Part shown: positions 1-8,313 of the stretch, one piece after another | How the letters are laid out: each line of letters starts with the position of its first letter | Numbering within the stretch: position 1 is the first letter of the stretch | Origin: AP-15 sp963724435 | GTDB lineage: Bacteria > Pseudomonadota > Alphaproteobacteria > ATCC43930 > CGMCC-115725 | DNA: 64,000 nt | Assembly (NCBI GenBank): GCA_963724435.1 | Contig: CAVRUN010000001.1 | Location: 806,001-870,000, forward strand | Reading direction: 5' to 3' | Translations under genes and position numbers: made by a program | Notes under the pieces: model-generated | Told to the model about the DNA's origin: nothing | What the model saw: only the letters and a program-made list of their open reading frames with translations | Databases searched by the model: none

Positions 1-18
1 AACTGGAGAGACGAGCCG

Positions 19-441
19 ATGAACATGAAACACCTGTTGAACGGCGTTGCGATTGTCGCCGCACTCGCCATTGCCGGACCTGTTTGGGCGCAAAATGCAC
101 CTCCAGCCCCTGCTCCAGCCCCTGAGCCGGCCCCGGCGGCCAATTCCGCGACGCCCCCGGTGCATCATCATCATGCGGTAAGGCACGCCCATGCGATGTA
201 CCATCACCACATGCATATGGCGCATAAAGCAGCCCTGACCGGCGATACGACGGCGCAGCTGAACCGCGAGGAGTTGGCCCGCATCCAGTCGGGTGGCCCG
301 CCGGCACCGCCGCCTGGGCCGATGCCAGCCGAGCCGCCCCCAGGTGGGCCGCCGCCGGGGGCCGCGAGTGGTGGAAACAGCGTGGGATTACCCGGTCCCA
401 ACCCGGGCGGACCAGGCCTGACGCCCTACTCCCACCCCTAA
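19..441 (+). CDS. Exported histidine- and proline-rich small protein
   Basis: The 140-residue product begins with a good Sec signal peptide: a short Lys-containing N-terminus, a hydrophobic stretch at about residues 8-22 and an Ala-x-Ala-like cleavage site (VWA/QN) near residue 25. The mature part starts with a Pro/Ala-rich segment. A histidine cluster follows at about residues 48-70 (HHHH, then HHHMHMAH), and the protein ends in a Pro/Gly-rich low-complexity tail. A GGAGAG ribosome site precedes the ATG. I do not recognise a family. The His cluster suggests periplasmic metal binding (Ni, Zn or Cu), but this is inference. A GC-rich hairpin lies just downstream. Confidence 0.7.
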   Translation: MNMKHLLNGVAIVAALAIAGPVWAQNAPPAPAPAPEPAPAANSATPPVHHHHAVRHAHAMYHHHMHMAHKAALTGDTTAQLNREELARIQSGGPPAPPPGPMPAEPPPGGPPPGAASGGNSVGLPGPNPGGPGLTPYSHP

Positions 442-469
442 GTAATCCAGGCCAACCGTTCTTTCTCGT

Positions 470-491
470 GGCCCCCGCGCAAGCGGGGGCC
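470..491. terminator. GC-rich hairpin between convergent genes
   Basis: There is a perfect 9-bp stem, GGCCCCCGC and GCGGGGGCC, with a 4-base loop. A weaker pair, AACAGGG (511-517) with CCCTGTT (541-547), follows. It lies between the 3' ends of two convergent genes, so it could end transcription in both directions. No T-tract follows, and the shape also matches the dispersed 'CCCCGCG-loop-CGCGGGG' intergenic palindromes common in alphaproteobacteria. Confidence 0.4.
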
Positions 492-636
492 CGGACCTGC
501 CCCTGGCTCGAACAGGGAGCTGCAAACGGCGATATTGGCCCCCTGTTCAAGCGGGGCCTCTAACTTCTGCGATGGCTGACGGCGGCCATTGTCTGTTCTC
601 CTAAGTCATTATGTTGTTGTAAACCGACTGGCTGCG

Positions 637-1089
637 CTAGCCTCCGGGCTGTGCCTCAAGGATGTGCTTATGCAGCTCGGCAGTCAGAATCTCGATGCGC
701 TTGGCCATAGCATTGGCCGCTTCGGTCAGCTGCGTGTTCTGCTCCAGCATCTGCACCAGAAGTGCTGTTTGCTCCGCGGCGACACGCTGGCGCTCTTCGC
801 TGGCCTGGTGCAGATCCTCGCGGTGCTGCGCGTCGGCCACCGCGGTCGCTTTGTCGCGATCGGCCTGCCGCGTCTGCGCCAGCAGGATTAGCGGCGCCGC
901 ATACGCGGCCTGCAGGCTAAAGGCAAGATTCAACAGGATAAAGGGGTATTGATCGAATACCCACCACCCGACGATGTTGATCAGCATCCAGATCGCGACG
1001 ATCACCGTCTGGCCGATCAGGAACTTCGGGGTACCAAAGAAACGCGCGAACCCCTCCGCCTTTAACGCGAACCAGTCATCGCCGAACAC
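637..1089 (-). CDS. DUF1003 membrane protein, 5' end uncertain
   Basis: The C-terminal 150 codons are a clear DUF1003 protein. Two membrane segments (around FLIGQTVIVAIWMLINIVGW and the YPFILLNLAFSLQA stretch) are followed by APLILLAQTRQADRDK. The tail is a long, charged, probable coiled coil. Its role is unknown; the family is a two-TM inner-membrane protein. No ATG lies at the family's usual N-terminus. The candidate start is the GTG at 1089, just before FGDDWF. The frame stays open upstream to an ATG at 1422, but those 110 residues are Arg-rich and look non-coding, although RFHLPHAHLASV just before FGDDWF could belong to the protein. Either an unusual start is used or the 5' end is damaged. 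A second DUF1003 gene lies at 55847-56377. Confidence 0.6.
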   Translation of the reverse strand: MFGDDWFALKAEGFARFFGTPKFLIGQTVIVAIWMLINIVGWWVFDQYPFILLNLAFSLQAAYAAPLILLAQTRQADRDKATAVADAQHREDLHQASEERQRVAAEQTALLVQMLEQNTQLTEAANAMAKRIEILTAELHKHILEAQPGG

Positions 1090-2099
1090 CGAGGCCAAAT
1101 GCGCGTGCGGTAAATGAAACCGGTAGTATCCGTGGATTGGCGCTCTTGGTTGCCCGGCGCTGCTGTGCTGTGTCGCCTCGCTGCCGCTCACTTTCGCTGC
1201 CCTCCCCGCAAGTGTTCCGGCGATCCGTCGCCCATCCGTGCAGAATGCCTCGCAACGCCGATTTCGCCACCGGAGATCAAGCCGCGCAATCGGCGGCGCG
1301 CTAGTGGGCTTTAGCCGCCATATTCTCGATGTAATTGGGCGATTACGTCCAAGACGGTGCGAGACGAGTTCACAGTGATGGCGCAGGTGCCGCCGACGCC
1401 CTGACTGACGGTGCGCAACCAACCGGAAGACAATGCCGGCAGATTTGCGCGGCCTGAGTAATATCCATCGAGCCAGAGGATCGCCAACCCGCTGGTCCTA
1501 TCCTTGGCTCGAAGAAGCAGGTCAGCGCCGCGCTGATCGAGGGATTGAGGGTCGATGGTCTACCCGGCTCCTGCGCCACCACTTGCGGCGTGGAGGCCGC
1601 CCCGAGAATGCCGGCCATCATGATTGATGGTTTGCGAATACCGCATCGTGTCCTCCCGTTTTACGGGAACCTAATGCGGATCGGGCGGCTGCGTCGACAC
1701 CGCCCAGTCGACCGAGCGGCCTTTCAGGCATCTACGCGCTGCCACAATCTTGTGGTAGCTGCCACCGTGGATTGGAGGCGCTTGCGGCGGCATTGTCAGT
1801 CCCAAGGGCTGTCGGCCTGCTCTCCCGTAAATTCCCGGTTCGGCCGGGTAACTTCCCGATTAGAGAGGAGAAATTCGCGGTTGGCGCACCACGGGAATTG
1901 GTTCGGAAGGGTCTGATCCAAATGCCGTTTTCGCCTCGCCGACCGGTCGAATACGCGAAATTCGCGATAGTTTCCCGGCTATACGGGAATTGACCTCGGC
2001 TGGCCAGCGGCGGCGGCGCCCCGTGCGGTTGACACTGCAGGGCGGGGTCGATCATGGTGCCGTCCCAACCGATCCTGTCGCCAACTCGCGGGAGACACC
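1090..2099. other. Gene-poor stretch with TTCCCG/CGGGAA palindromes
   Basis: No open frame here has convincing protein character. The visible structure is a set of short inverted repeats: CCCGT-TTT-ACGGG (1655-1667), several TTCCCG and CGGGAA half-sites (1821-1900), CGCGAA-A-TTCGCG (1954-1966) and TTCCCG-6-CGGGAA (1972-1989). They may be a dispersed intergenic repeat family or regulator sites. The promoter of dapD must lie in the last part. Confidence 0.5.
1972..1989. repeat. Inverted repeat TTCCCG-N6-CGGGAA
   Basis: A perfect 6-bp inverted repeat with a 6-base spacer, about 110 bases upstream of dapD. It is the last and clearest copy of the TTCCCG/CGGGAA half-sites scattered over 1655-1989. 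It could be an operator for dapD or part of a repeat family; the sequence alone does not decide. Confidence 0.4.
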
Positions 2100-2957
2100 A
2101 TGACCGACGCCGATCTCGCCGCTACCGTCGACGCCGCCTGGGAGGGCCGCGACGGCATCTCGCCCGCGACTAAGGGAGCTTGGCGCGACGCGGTCGAAAT
2201 GGCGCTCGAAGGGCTCGACAGCGGTAGCCTGCGCGTTGCCGAAAAGACCGCGCGGGGCTGGCACGTCCATCAATGGCTCAAAAAAGCGGTGCTATTGTCG
2301 TTTCGCTTGAACGACATGGTCGAGATCCCGGGCGGCCCGGTCGACCCCGAGCGCGGGGCCGCGAAATGGTGGGACAAGGTCCCCTCCAAATTCGCCGGCT
2401 GGTCGTCAAACCGCTTTCGCGACGCCGGGTTCCGCGCGGTTCCGGGATCGCTCGTCCGCCGTTCCGCCTATATCGCCCCCAATGTCGTGTTGATGCCGAG
2501 CTTTGTGAATGTCGGCGCCTATGTCGACAAAGGCACGATGGTCGATACTTGGGCGACGGTCGGGTCGTGCGCGCAGATCGGCGAGAATTGCCATCTCTCG
2601 GGTGGAGTCGGCATCGGCGGCGTGCTCGAACCATTGCAAGCCGAGCCGGTCATCATCGAGGACAATTGCTTTATCGGGGCACGCAGCGAAGTCGTCGAAG
2701 GTGTGATCGTCGAAAAGGGCTCGGTGCTGGCGATGGGCACCTTTATCAGCGCCACGACCAAGATCGTCGACCGCAATACCGGCAAGATCCATACCGGCCG
2801 GGTGCCGGCCTATTCGGTCGTGGTGCCGGGTTCGCTGCCCGGTAAGCCGTTGCCCGACGGTAGCCCCGGCCCGAGCCTCTATTGCGCGGTCATCGTCAAG
2901 ACCGTCGACGAGCAGACCCGCGCCAAGACCGCGATTAACGATCTCTTGCGCGAATGA
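2100..2957 (+). CDS. dapD: Tetrahydrodipicolinate N-succinyltransferase
   Basis: This cytoplasmic enzyme transfers succinyl from succinyl-CoA to tetrahydrodipicolinate in the succinylase branch of lysine/meso-diaminopimelate synthesis, which feeds peptidoglycan. The 285-residue length fits the family. An N-terminal helical domain leads into a left-handed beta-helix of hexapeptide repeats from about residue 125 (SYIAPNVVLMPSFVNVGAYV, MVDTWATVGSCAQIG). The family stretches EPLQAEPVIIEDNCFIGARS and GKIHTGRVPAYSVVVPG are intact. The ATG has GGGAGA five bases upstream. Its stop overlaps the start of dapE (ATGA), so the two are translationally coupled. Confidence 0.97.
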   Translation: MTDADLAATVDAAWEGRDGISPATKGAWRDAVEMALEGLDSGSLRVAEKTARGWHVHQWLKKAVLLSFRLNDMVEIPGGPVDPERGAAKWWDKVPSKFAGWSSNRFRDAGFRAVPGSLVRRSAYIAPNVVLMPSFVNVGAYVDKGTMVDTWATVGSCAQIGENCHLSGGVGIGGVLEPLQAEPVIIEDNCFIGARSEVVEGVIVEKGSVLAMGTFISATTKIVDRNTGKIHTGRVPAYSVVVPGSLPGKPLPDGSPGPSLYCAVIVKTVDEQTRAKTAINDLLRE

Positions 2958-4123
2958 GAAACGCCGCCCTCGATGCGGCAGCCCTCGCCGCCGAACTGAT
3001 TCGCCGGCCGAGTGTAACGCCGCGCGACGAGGGTGCGCTCGACATTGTCGCAGGGCAGCTTCAGGAGCTTGGCTTCACCTGTCATCGGCTGGTTTTTGGC
3101 GGTGAGGATGGCAGCGACGCGATCGCCAACCTCTACGCCCGCTACGGCGGCGGCCGGCCCAATCTGTGCTTTGCCGGACATACCGATGTGGTGCCGCCGG
3201 GAACATCCGGGGCATGGTCGGTCGACCCGTTTGGCGCCGACCGGCATGACGGGGCGCTGTGGGGCCGGGGCGCGGTCGACATGAAGGGCGCGATTGCCGC
3301 CTTCATCGGGGCGGCGCAGCGTTGGCTGGGCGAGCGTGGGCTTGATTTCGGCGGGTCGATCAGCCTGCTGATCACAGGCGACGAAGAAGGCGTCGGCATC
3401 AACGGCACAAAGCGGGTTCTGGAGTGGCTGGCGGCGCGCGGCGAGACGCTCGACGCCTGCGTCGTCGGCGAGCCGACTTCCGCCAATGTGCTGGGCGATA
3501 TGATCAAAATCGGCCGGCGCGGCAGCCTGATCGGCCGGCTAGCGGTGCACGGCATCCAGGGCCACACCGCCTATCCGCATCTCGCCGATAACGCCGCCCA
3601 CCGCATGGTGGCGCTATTGCACGCCTTGACCACCGCCGAACTCGACCAAGGGTCGGCGCATTTTCAGCCATCGACGTTGCAGGTCTCGACGATCGACAAC
3701 GGCAATCCCACGAGCAACGTGATCCCGGGCGAGGCGCGGGCCGTTTTTAACATCCGTTTCAACGATCACTGGACCGGCCGTGGCCTCGAGGATTGGCTGC
3801 GCCAGCGTCTCGATCAGGCGGCCAACGGCGGCCGGTATACGCTCGATGTCTCGGTCAGCGGCGAATCGTTCCTGGCGGCGTCGGATAGTGTCAGCGGCCC
3901 GCTGGCCGAGGCGATCCGGCGCGTCACTGGCCGTACGCCAGAACTCAGCACCACCGGCGGCACTTCCGACGCCCGGTTCATCCACACCTATTGCCCGGTT
4001 GCCGAGTTTGGCCTCCTCAGCCAGACCATGCACAAGGTCGACGAGCGGGTCGATCTCGCCGATCTCGCGGCATTGACGGAAATCTATTGCACCTTCCTCG
4101 ACCTGTTTTTTGCGAAATCCTGA
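2954..4123 (+). CDS. dapE: Succinyl-diaminopimelate desuccinylase
   Basis: This M20-family di-zinc hydrolase removes succinate from N-succinyl-L,L-diaminopimelate, a later step of the route served by dapD. The 389-residue length is normal. Metal-site motifs are present: FAGHTDVVPPG (His and Asp of the first ligand set), GRGAVDMKG (bridging Asp), TGDEEGVG (catalytic Glu pair), GEPTS, and the C-terminal MHKVDE His. A dimerisation domain sits between about residues 185 and 300. The ATG overlaps the dapD stop by four bases. Confidence 0.96.
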   Translation: MRNAALDAAALAAELIRRPSVTPRDEGALDIVAGQLQELGFTCHRLVFGGEDGSDAIANLYARYGGGRPNLCFAGHTDVVPPGTSGAWSVDPFGADRHDGALWGRGAVDMKGAIAAFIGAAQRWLGERGLDFGGSISLLITGDEEGVGINGTKRVLEWLAARGETLDACVVGEPTSANVLGDMIKIGRRGSLIGRLAVHGIQGHTAYPHLADNAAHRMVALLHALTTAELDQGSAHFQPSTLQVSTIDNGNPTSNVIPGEARAVFNIRFNDHWTGRGLEDWLRQRLDQAANGGRYTLDVSVSGESFLAASDSVSGPLAEAIRRVTGRTPELSTTGGTSDARFIHTYCPVAEFGLLSQTMHKVDERVDLADLAALTEIYCTFLDLFFAKS

Positions 4124-4142
4124 CCCAGGCAGCGAGCAGTTT

Positions 4143-4718
4143 ATGCCGGTAACGACATGGGCCGAGGTGCGCTGGGCTATGACCGGCTGCCTGCGGTTCG
4201 CCCGCGGCGACCGCCGTGGTCTCGAATATTTCGACCGGTCGCTCGACGGGTTCTGGCGATCGTTTATGTCGGCGTTTCTCAGTTACCCGTTTTTTCTGAT
4301 TTTGTTGACGATGCGGGTCAGCCTTGCCGATTGGAAGGCGGCGGGTGGCTTGCCGATCATCCTGATCGAAACAATCGGCTACATCATATCCTGGGTGGCC
4401 TTTCCGCTGATCATGCTGTCGGTGTTGCGCTGGATCGGGCGCGAGCACCGGTTCTTTGATTTTATGGTCCCCTATAATTGGTGCCAGCTGCCACAGAGCA
4501 TCTTGTTCGTCCTGATCGGTCTCCAATCCGAGAGCGACGCGCTGGGCGGCTCGCTGTCGCAGATGCTCGAGTTCGCTGCCGCAATCGCCGTTCTCGTCTA
4601 TGAATGGTACATCGCGCGGGTGGCCCTGGAAACGAGCGCCGCCGCCGCGACATTGGTCGTGCTGGTCGATCTGGTGCTCGGGGTCGTGGTCACCCGCGCT
4701 GCCGGTGGCCTTTACTGA
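4143..4718 (+). CDS. Unknown multi-pass inner-membrane protein
   Basis: The 191-residue product has an N-terminal amphipathic region (WAEVRWAMTGCLRFARGDRRGLEYFDRS) and about four hydrophobic segments, including AFLSYPFFLILLTM, LIETIGYIISWVAFPLIML and AAIAVLVYEWYIARVAL. The frame remains open to a TTG at 4110 inside dapE, but the ATG at 4143 avoids that overlap. It lies 19 bases after dapE and is probably co-transcribed. I recognise no characterised family. The last seven bases overlap the end of the convergent gene. Confidence 0.75.
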   Translation: MPVTTWAEVRWAMTGCLRFARGDRRGLEYFDRSLDGFWRSFMSAFLSYPFFLILLTMRVSLADWKAAGGLPIILIETIGYIISWVAFPLIMLSVLRWIGREHRFFDFMVPYNWCQLPQSILFVLIGLQSESDALGGSLSQMLEFAAAIAVLVYEWYIARVALETSAAAATLVVLVDLVLGVVVTRAAGGLY

Positions 4719-5959
4719 GGCGATGGTCTGTCCGGCGAGCGCGAGGCGAAGGGATCAGGCGCTCCCGGTCCCGGCGGGGTCAAAGCCTGACCCACGAACG
4801 GGGGCTGCGCCGACGCTGAGCGCGGCGGCGGTGCGCCGTCTCGAGGCTCGGCGGCGGGTTTTGCCGATCCGGTCAAATGCGCTAGTAGCTGGTCAAATTC
4901 CGCCGTCGGATCTGCCGGCCGCGACGCTGCAGTTCCGGCAGAGCCCTCGCCAGGGCCCGATGCCCGGTGCGTATGCCGCGCGGCTGAGCCATGCTCTGAA
5001 CTCGTTAGAGCTGAGTTCTCGGCGGTGCGCGGCGCCCGCTGCGCATGCGGCGCAGATACGACTGGTTCCGAACCCACCCCGGATGGCGGCGTCAACGTGT
5101 CGGCGGCACGAATTGCCCGCTCCGAATGCCGGGCGGTTGAGGCGTGTCCCAAGCTCGGCGCCGGGCTCATCGATCGCGCCTCGCGCGCGGACCGGGAATG
5201 GGTGTGATGGCCCGCGACTTGCGGGTGGGCGGGGCGGTCCGTCTCTGACGGCAGCCGTGCAGCGACGGGTTCGGGTTGGGCTTCTCTTTTTGTCGCGGCG
5301 GAGAAAGGAACGATTTCTGGGACGGCGGTCGATTTAACGAGGTGGACGGGCTTTTCCGGAGGCGCGCCGGACGCAACGGATACCGGCTGGGTTGCCGAAG
5401 CCGGTAGTGCCGAGTTGGACCGCTCCGGAGCTTTCGACGCTATCGGCTTTGGCGCGTGTTGTTCGCCGGCAATGACCGGGATGCCCGCCGCGACCGACCG
5501 CGGCTTTGGTGCTGATGGCGGAGCGGGCGCAGCGCCCCGGTCCGTCCCCGATGGGTTAGCATCGTCCGGCGGCGCCGCTGCGACGATCGTCTCTTTCTCC
5601 GACGGCGCTGAGGACAGGACGCCGGTGCCGGCAATGGCACCGAAAGCGCCGATAGCGAGCGCGGCAACGGCAGCGAGCGCAATAGAGCGGCGCGAACCCG
5701 CTTCCCGCTTGCCCGAACTGACCGGCTGGCGATCAGCGGCAGAGACCACCGGCGCGACCCCCAACCTCGGCCCGTTATTGCGAAGAGTCGTCAGAGGTTC
5801 GGGCTTTACCTCCCCAGGCCGGCCTTCCGTTGCCCGGACCTCCGCAGGCCGGCGAGACCCCGGCGTATTCGCAGCGACCAGCCGAGGTTCCGCGCGTTCG
5901 CGCACGGCTTCGGGCGGCCGCGAAACAAACGGCAGGTTTCTCAGCCCGCTACTCCCCAT
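4712..5959 (-). CDS. Ala/Pro-rich single-pass membrane protein
   Basis: This 415-residue protein is mostly low-complexity Ala, Pro, Ser and Arg. A cytoplasmic N-terminus of about 90 residues precedes one transmembrane segment (IALAAVAALAIGAFGAIAG, about residues 92-112). A long disordered region follows, with several His-containing stretches (GHHTHSRSA, AARHTHRAS). There is no enzyme motif. The layout resembles envelope or division-associated proteins with a disordered periplasmic arm, but no homologue is named with confidence. Frame and codon use support coding over the antisense frames. Confidence 0.6.
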   Translation of the reverse strand: MGSSGLRNLPFVSRPPEAVRERAEPRLVAANTPGSRRPAEVRATEGRPGEVKPEPLTTLRNNGPRLGVAPVVSAADRQPVSSGKREAGSRRSIALAAVAALAIGAFGAIAGTGVLSSAPSEKETIVAAAPPDDANPSGTDRGAAPAPPSAPKPRSVAAGIPVIAGEQHAPKPIASKAPERSNSALPASATQPVSVASGAPPEKPVHLVKSTAVPEIVPFSAATKREAQPEPVAARLPSETDRPAHPQVAGHHTHSRSAREARSMSPAPSLGHASTARHSERAIRAADTLTPPSGVGSEPVVSAPHAQRAPRTAENSALTSSEHGSAARHTHRASGPGEGSAGTAASRPADPTAEFDQLLAHLTGSAKPAAEPRDGAPPPRSASAQPPFVGQALTPPGPGAPDPFASRSPDRPSPQ

Positions 5960-6007
5960 TTCTCGGCCCTCATACTTTTCGGTCCTGACGATGCACTGCC
6001 GCCTCTG

Positions 6008-6763
6008 CTAGACCCGAATAAAGGCAGGATAGTGGACGTTGACGAGATAAAGACCTTCAGCGGGCGCGGTCGGCCCGCCGGCTCGGCGATCACGAGCGGC
6101 GAGCGCCGCCGCCACGTCCTTGGGTTGCCACCGGCCGATGCCGACCAGTTCGAGGGTGCCCGCCATGTTCCGCACCTGGCGATGCAGAAACGAGCGGGCA
6201 CGCGCCTCGATGCGGATCTCGTCGCCGATGCGCTTGACCTCGAGCATGTCGAGCGTGCGCAGCGGCGATTTCGCCTGGCACAGCCGATCGCGAAACGTCG
6301 TAAAGTCGTGATGCCCGACAAGAAGCTGAGCCGCCTCCTGCATCGCCTCGGCATCAAGCGGCGGGGCCACCCGCCACACCCGGCCGCGATCCAATGCCGC
6401 CGGTGCCCGCCGGTTCAAGATGCGGTAAAGATAAGCGCGCTGGACGGCGGTCAATCGCGCATCGAAGTGCGGTGGCACGGGCTCGGCGGCGATCACGCTG
6501 ATCGCGGTATGGCGCAGGTAATGGTTCAGCGCACCGCGTATGACATCCGCCGCAGCGTCACGCGTGAGGTCGAGATGCGCTACCTGCCCCAGGGCATGGA
6601 CCCCGGCATCGGTGCGCCCAGCGCCATGGACGATGATTACTTCGCCGCAGAAATTCGTAACCGCGGTTTCGAGCGCTTCCTGCACCGACAACCCTTGTGG
6701 CTGCCGTTGCCAGCCGACAAGCCCGGCGCCGTCATATTCGATCGTCAGCTTGTAACGGGGCAC
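6008..6763 (-). CDS. truA: tRNA pseudouridine(38-40) synthase
   Basis: TruA isomerises uridines 38-40 in the anticodon stem-loop of tRNAs. The catalytic Asp is Asp52 in GAGRTDAGVHA. The stretches YKLTIEYDGAGLVGWQRQ and ARSFLHRQVRNM are typical of the family. I chose the GTG at 6763, which gives MPRYKLTIEYDG and a normal 251 residues. A longer frame to 6874 would run deep into fmt. The start overlaps the end of fmt by 19 bases, so truA is the last gene of a def-fmt-truA operon. Confidence 0.93.
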   Translation of the reverse strand: MPRYKLTIEYDGAGLVGWQRQPQGLSVQEALETAVTNFCGEVIIVHGAGRTDAGVHALGQVAHLDLTRDAAADVIRGALNHYLRHTAISVIAAEPVPPHFDARLTAVQRAYLYRILNRRAPAALDRGRVWRVAPPLDAEAMQEAAQLLVGHHDFTTFRDRLCQAKSPLRTLDMLEVKRIGDEIRIEARARSFLHRQVRNMAGTLELVGIGRWQPKDVAAALAARDRRAGGPTAPAEGLYLVNVHYPAFIRV

Positions 6764-7680
6764 GGCAGCAAGGTTCCGGCCACGATCGGAAAGCCGCGCA
6801 AAAAGGCATCGGCTTCGACGGGCACACGCCCCGGCCGCTGCAGGCGCAATGGCCGCAATACTCCAGCGCCGCAAGCTATCGACAGTTGGCCGTCGATAAT
6901 AGTTCCCGACGGCAGTTCGGTGTTCTCCGACAACACCTTCGCGGCGAGCACCCGAATCTGTTCGCCCTTATATTCAAAGAAGGCCGCCGGCCACGGGTCG
7001 AGCGCGCGCACCCGCCGTTCCAATTCAACCGCCGAGCTCCGCCAGTCGAGCCGGCCTTCCTCGCGGGTGATCTTGGGCGCGTAGGTGACGCCCTCCACAG
7101 GCTGCTGCCGCGGCGTTAACTGACCCTGCCGCACCTCATCCAGAGTCTTGACGATCAATTCGCCGCCAAGTCGCGCCAGCGCTTCGGTCAAGCTGGCGGC
7201 AGTCGCCTCGGGGCCGATCGGCAATGCTTGCTGCATCAGGATCGGGCCGGTGTCGAGCCCCTCCTCCATCTGCATGATCGTGATCCCGGTCACCGGGTCG
7301 CCGGCGAGCAAGGCGCGCTGGATCGGGGCGGCGCCGCGCCATCGCGGCAATAACGATGCATGGACATTCAGACAACCGAGCCGCGGCGCATTCAATATCC
7401 GGCGCGGCAGGATCAGCCCGTAAGCTGCGACCACCGTCATCTCCGCCCCGAGTGCCGCAAATTCTGCCTGCACGGTTTCGTCGCGCAGCCGCGCCGGAAC
7501 GCGCACCAATAGCTCATGCTCTTCGGCGAGCCGCTGGACAGCCGAAGGCTGGGGCCGATGGCCGCGCCCGGCCGGTCGCGGCGGCTGAGTGTAAACCGCG
7601 AGCAGAAGATGTCCGGCGCTAATCAGCGCTTCGAGGATAGTCGCCGCAAAGGGCGGCGTTCCCATAAAAATGAGGTTCAG
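6745..7680 (-). CDS. fmt: Methionyl-tRNA formyltransferase
   Basis: Fmt formylates initiator Met-tRNA using 10-formyl-tetrahydrofolate. The catalytic core is clear: NVHASLLPRWRGAAPIQ, the preceding AAYGLILPR, and MQMEEGLDTGPI. A C-terminal OB-like domain follows from about residue 205. Fmt proteins begin MxLIFMGTP; here the matching codons read CTG-AAC-CTC-ATT-TTT-ATG-GGA. The CTG at 7680 has GGAGG five bases upstream, so I propose a CTG start (311 residues). The alternative is a TTG at 7734 inside def, which adds 18 residues of no family character. An ATG at 7684 is out of frame and stops after two codons. Confidence 0.93.
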   Translation of the reverse strand: MNLIFMGTPPFAATILEALISAGHLLLAVYTQPPRPAGRGHRPQPSAVQRLAEEHELLVRVPARLRDETVQAEFAALGAEMTVVAAYGLILPRRILNAPRLGCLNVHASLLPRWRGAAPIQRALLAGDPVTGITIMQMEEGLDTGPILMQQALPIGPEATAASLTEALARLGGELIVKTLDEVRQGQLTPRQQPVEGVTYAPKITREEGRLDWRSSAVELERRVRALDPWPAAFFEYKGEQIRVLAAKVLSENTELPSGTIIDGQLSIACGAGVLRPLRLQRPGRVPVEADAFLRGFPIVAGTLLPCPVTS

Positions 7681-7690
7681 CGCATCCTCC
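7678..7690 (-). promoter_or_regulatory. Strong ribosome site placing a CTG start for fmt
   Basis: On the minus strand GGAGG (7690-7686) sits five bases before CTG (7680-7678), exactly where the family N-terminus should begin. No ATG, GTG or TTG in frame is close. The overlapping ATG at 7684 leads at once to TGA in another frame. Confidence 0.5.
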
Positions 7691-7723
7691 GTCGCGGCCG
7701 TGAACGGCGCCGCGTCCGGGGTG

Positions 7724-8248
7724 CTAGGCGGCAACCGGGGTACGACTGCGCTTTGACTTGGCGAGCTTGCGCAAAATCATCCCGCGCTTGACCATCGAGA
7801 TATGGTCGACAAACAGCACGCCGTCCAAATGGTCCATTTCGTGCTGGATGCAGGTCGCCAGCAGCCCGGACGCCTCGATTTCGCGGATCTCGTTCTGGTA
7901 ATCCAGATAGCGCACGCGGATCTGTGCAGGGCGGGTCACATCGGCATAATGCTCGGGCAACGACAGACAGCCCTCGCTGAAGGTCGCCAACTCTTCCGAG
8001 TGCCACAGGATCTCGGGGTTGGCGAGCATCATCGGTTGCGGCGGTTCGCCTTGGCGGGCGACATCGAGCACGATCACGCGTTTTGCGACGCCGACCTGCG
8101 GCGCCGCCAAGCCGATGCCGATCGCTTTGCGCATCGTTTCCAGCATATCGTCCATCAGCCGTCGGATTTCGTCATCGACGACTGCAACCGGGCGCGCCTT
8201 GATTTTCAGCCGCGGATCGGGCGCGGTGATGATCGAGAGTTCAGCCAT
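7724..8248 (-). CDS. def: Peptide deformylase
   Basis: Def removes the N-formyl group from nascent proteins, the counterpart of fmt. All three family motifs are present: GIGLAAPQVG, EGCLSLP (metal ligand Cys94) and QHEMDH (ligands His136 and His140, catalytic Glu137). The length of 174 residues is typical. It is the first gene of def-fmt-truA. Confidence 0.97.
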   Translation of the reverse strand: MAELSIITAPDPRLKIKARPVAVVDDEIRRLMDDMLETMRKAIGIGLAAPQVGVAKRVIVLDVARQGEPPQPMMLANPEILWHSEELATFSEGCLSLPEHYADVTRPAQIRVRYLDYQNEIREIEASGLLATCIQHEMDHLDGVLFVDHISMVKRGMILRKLAKSKRSRTPVAA

Positions 8249-8313
8249 GATACGAAAATTTAGATAAGGAATCGGCGGCGGACCGTCAATCAGCCGCCAG
8301 GCGGGCAGCCAAT

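Noticed and set aside
1370..2055. Several 80-120 codon frames in the gene-poor region upstream of dapD
   Set aside because: They overlap in conflicting frames, lack ribosome sites and family motifs, and cross the palindromic repeats.
6763..6874. 37-residue N-terminal extension of TruA
   Set aside because: It would lie deep in fmt, and the family N-terminus starts exactly at the GTG at 6763.
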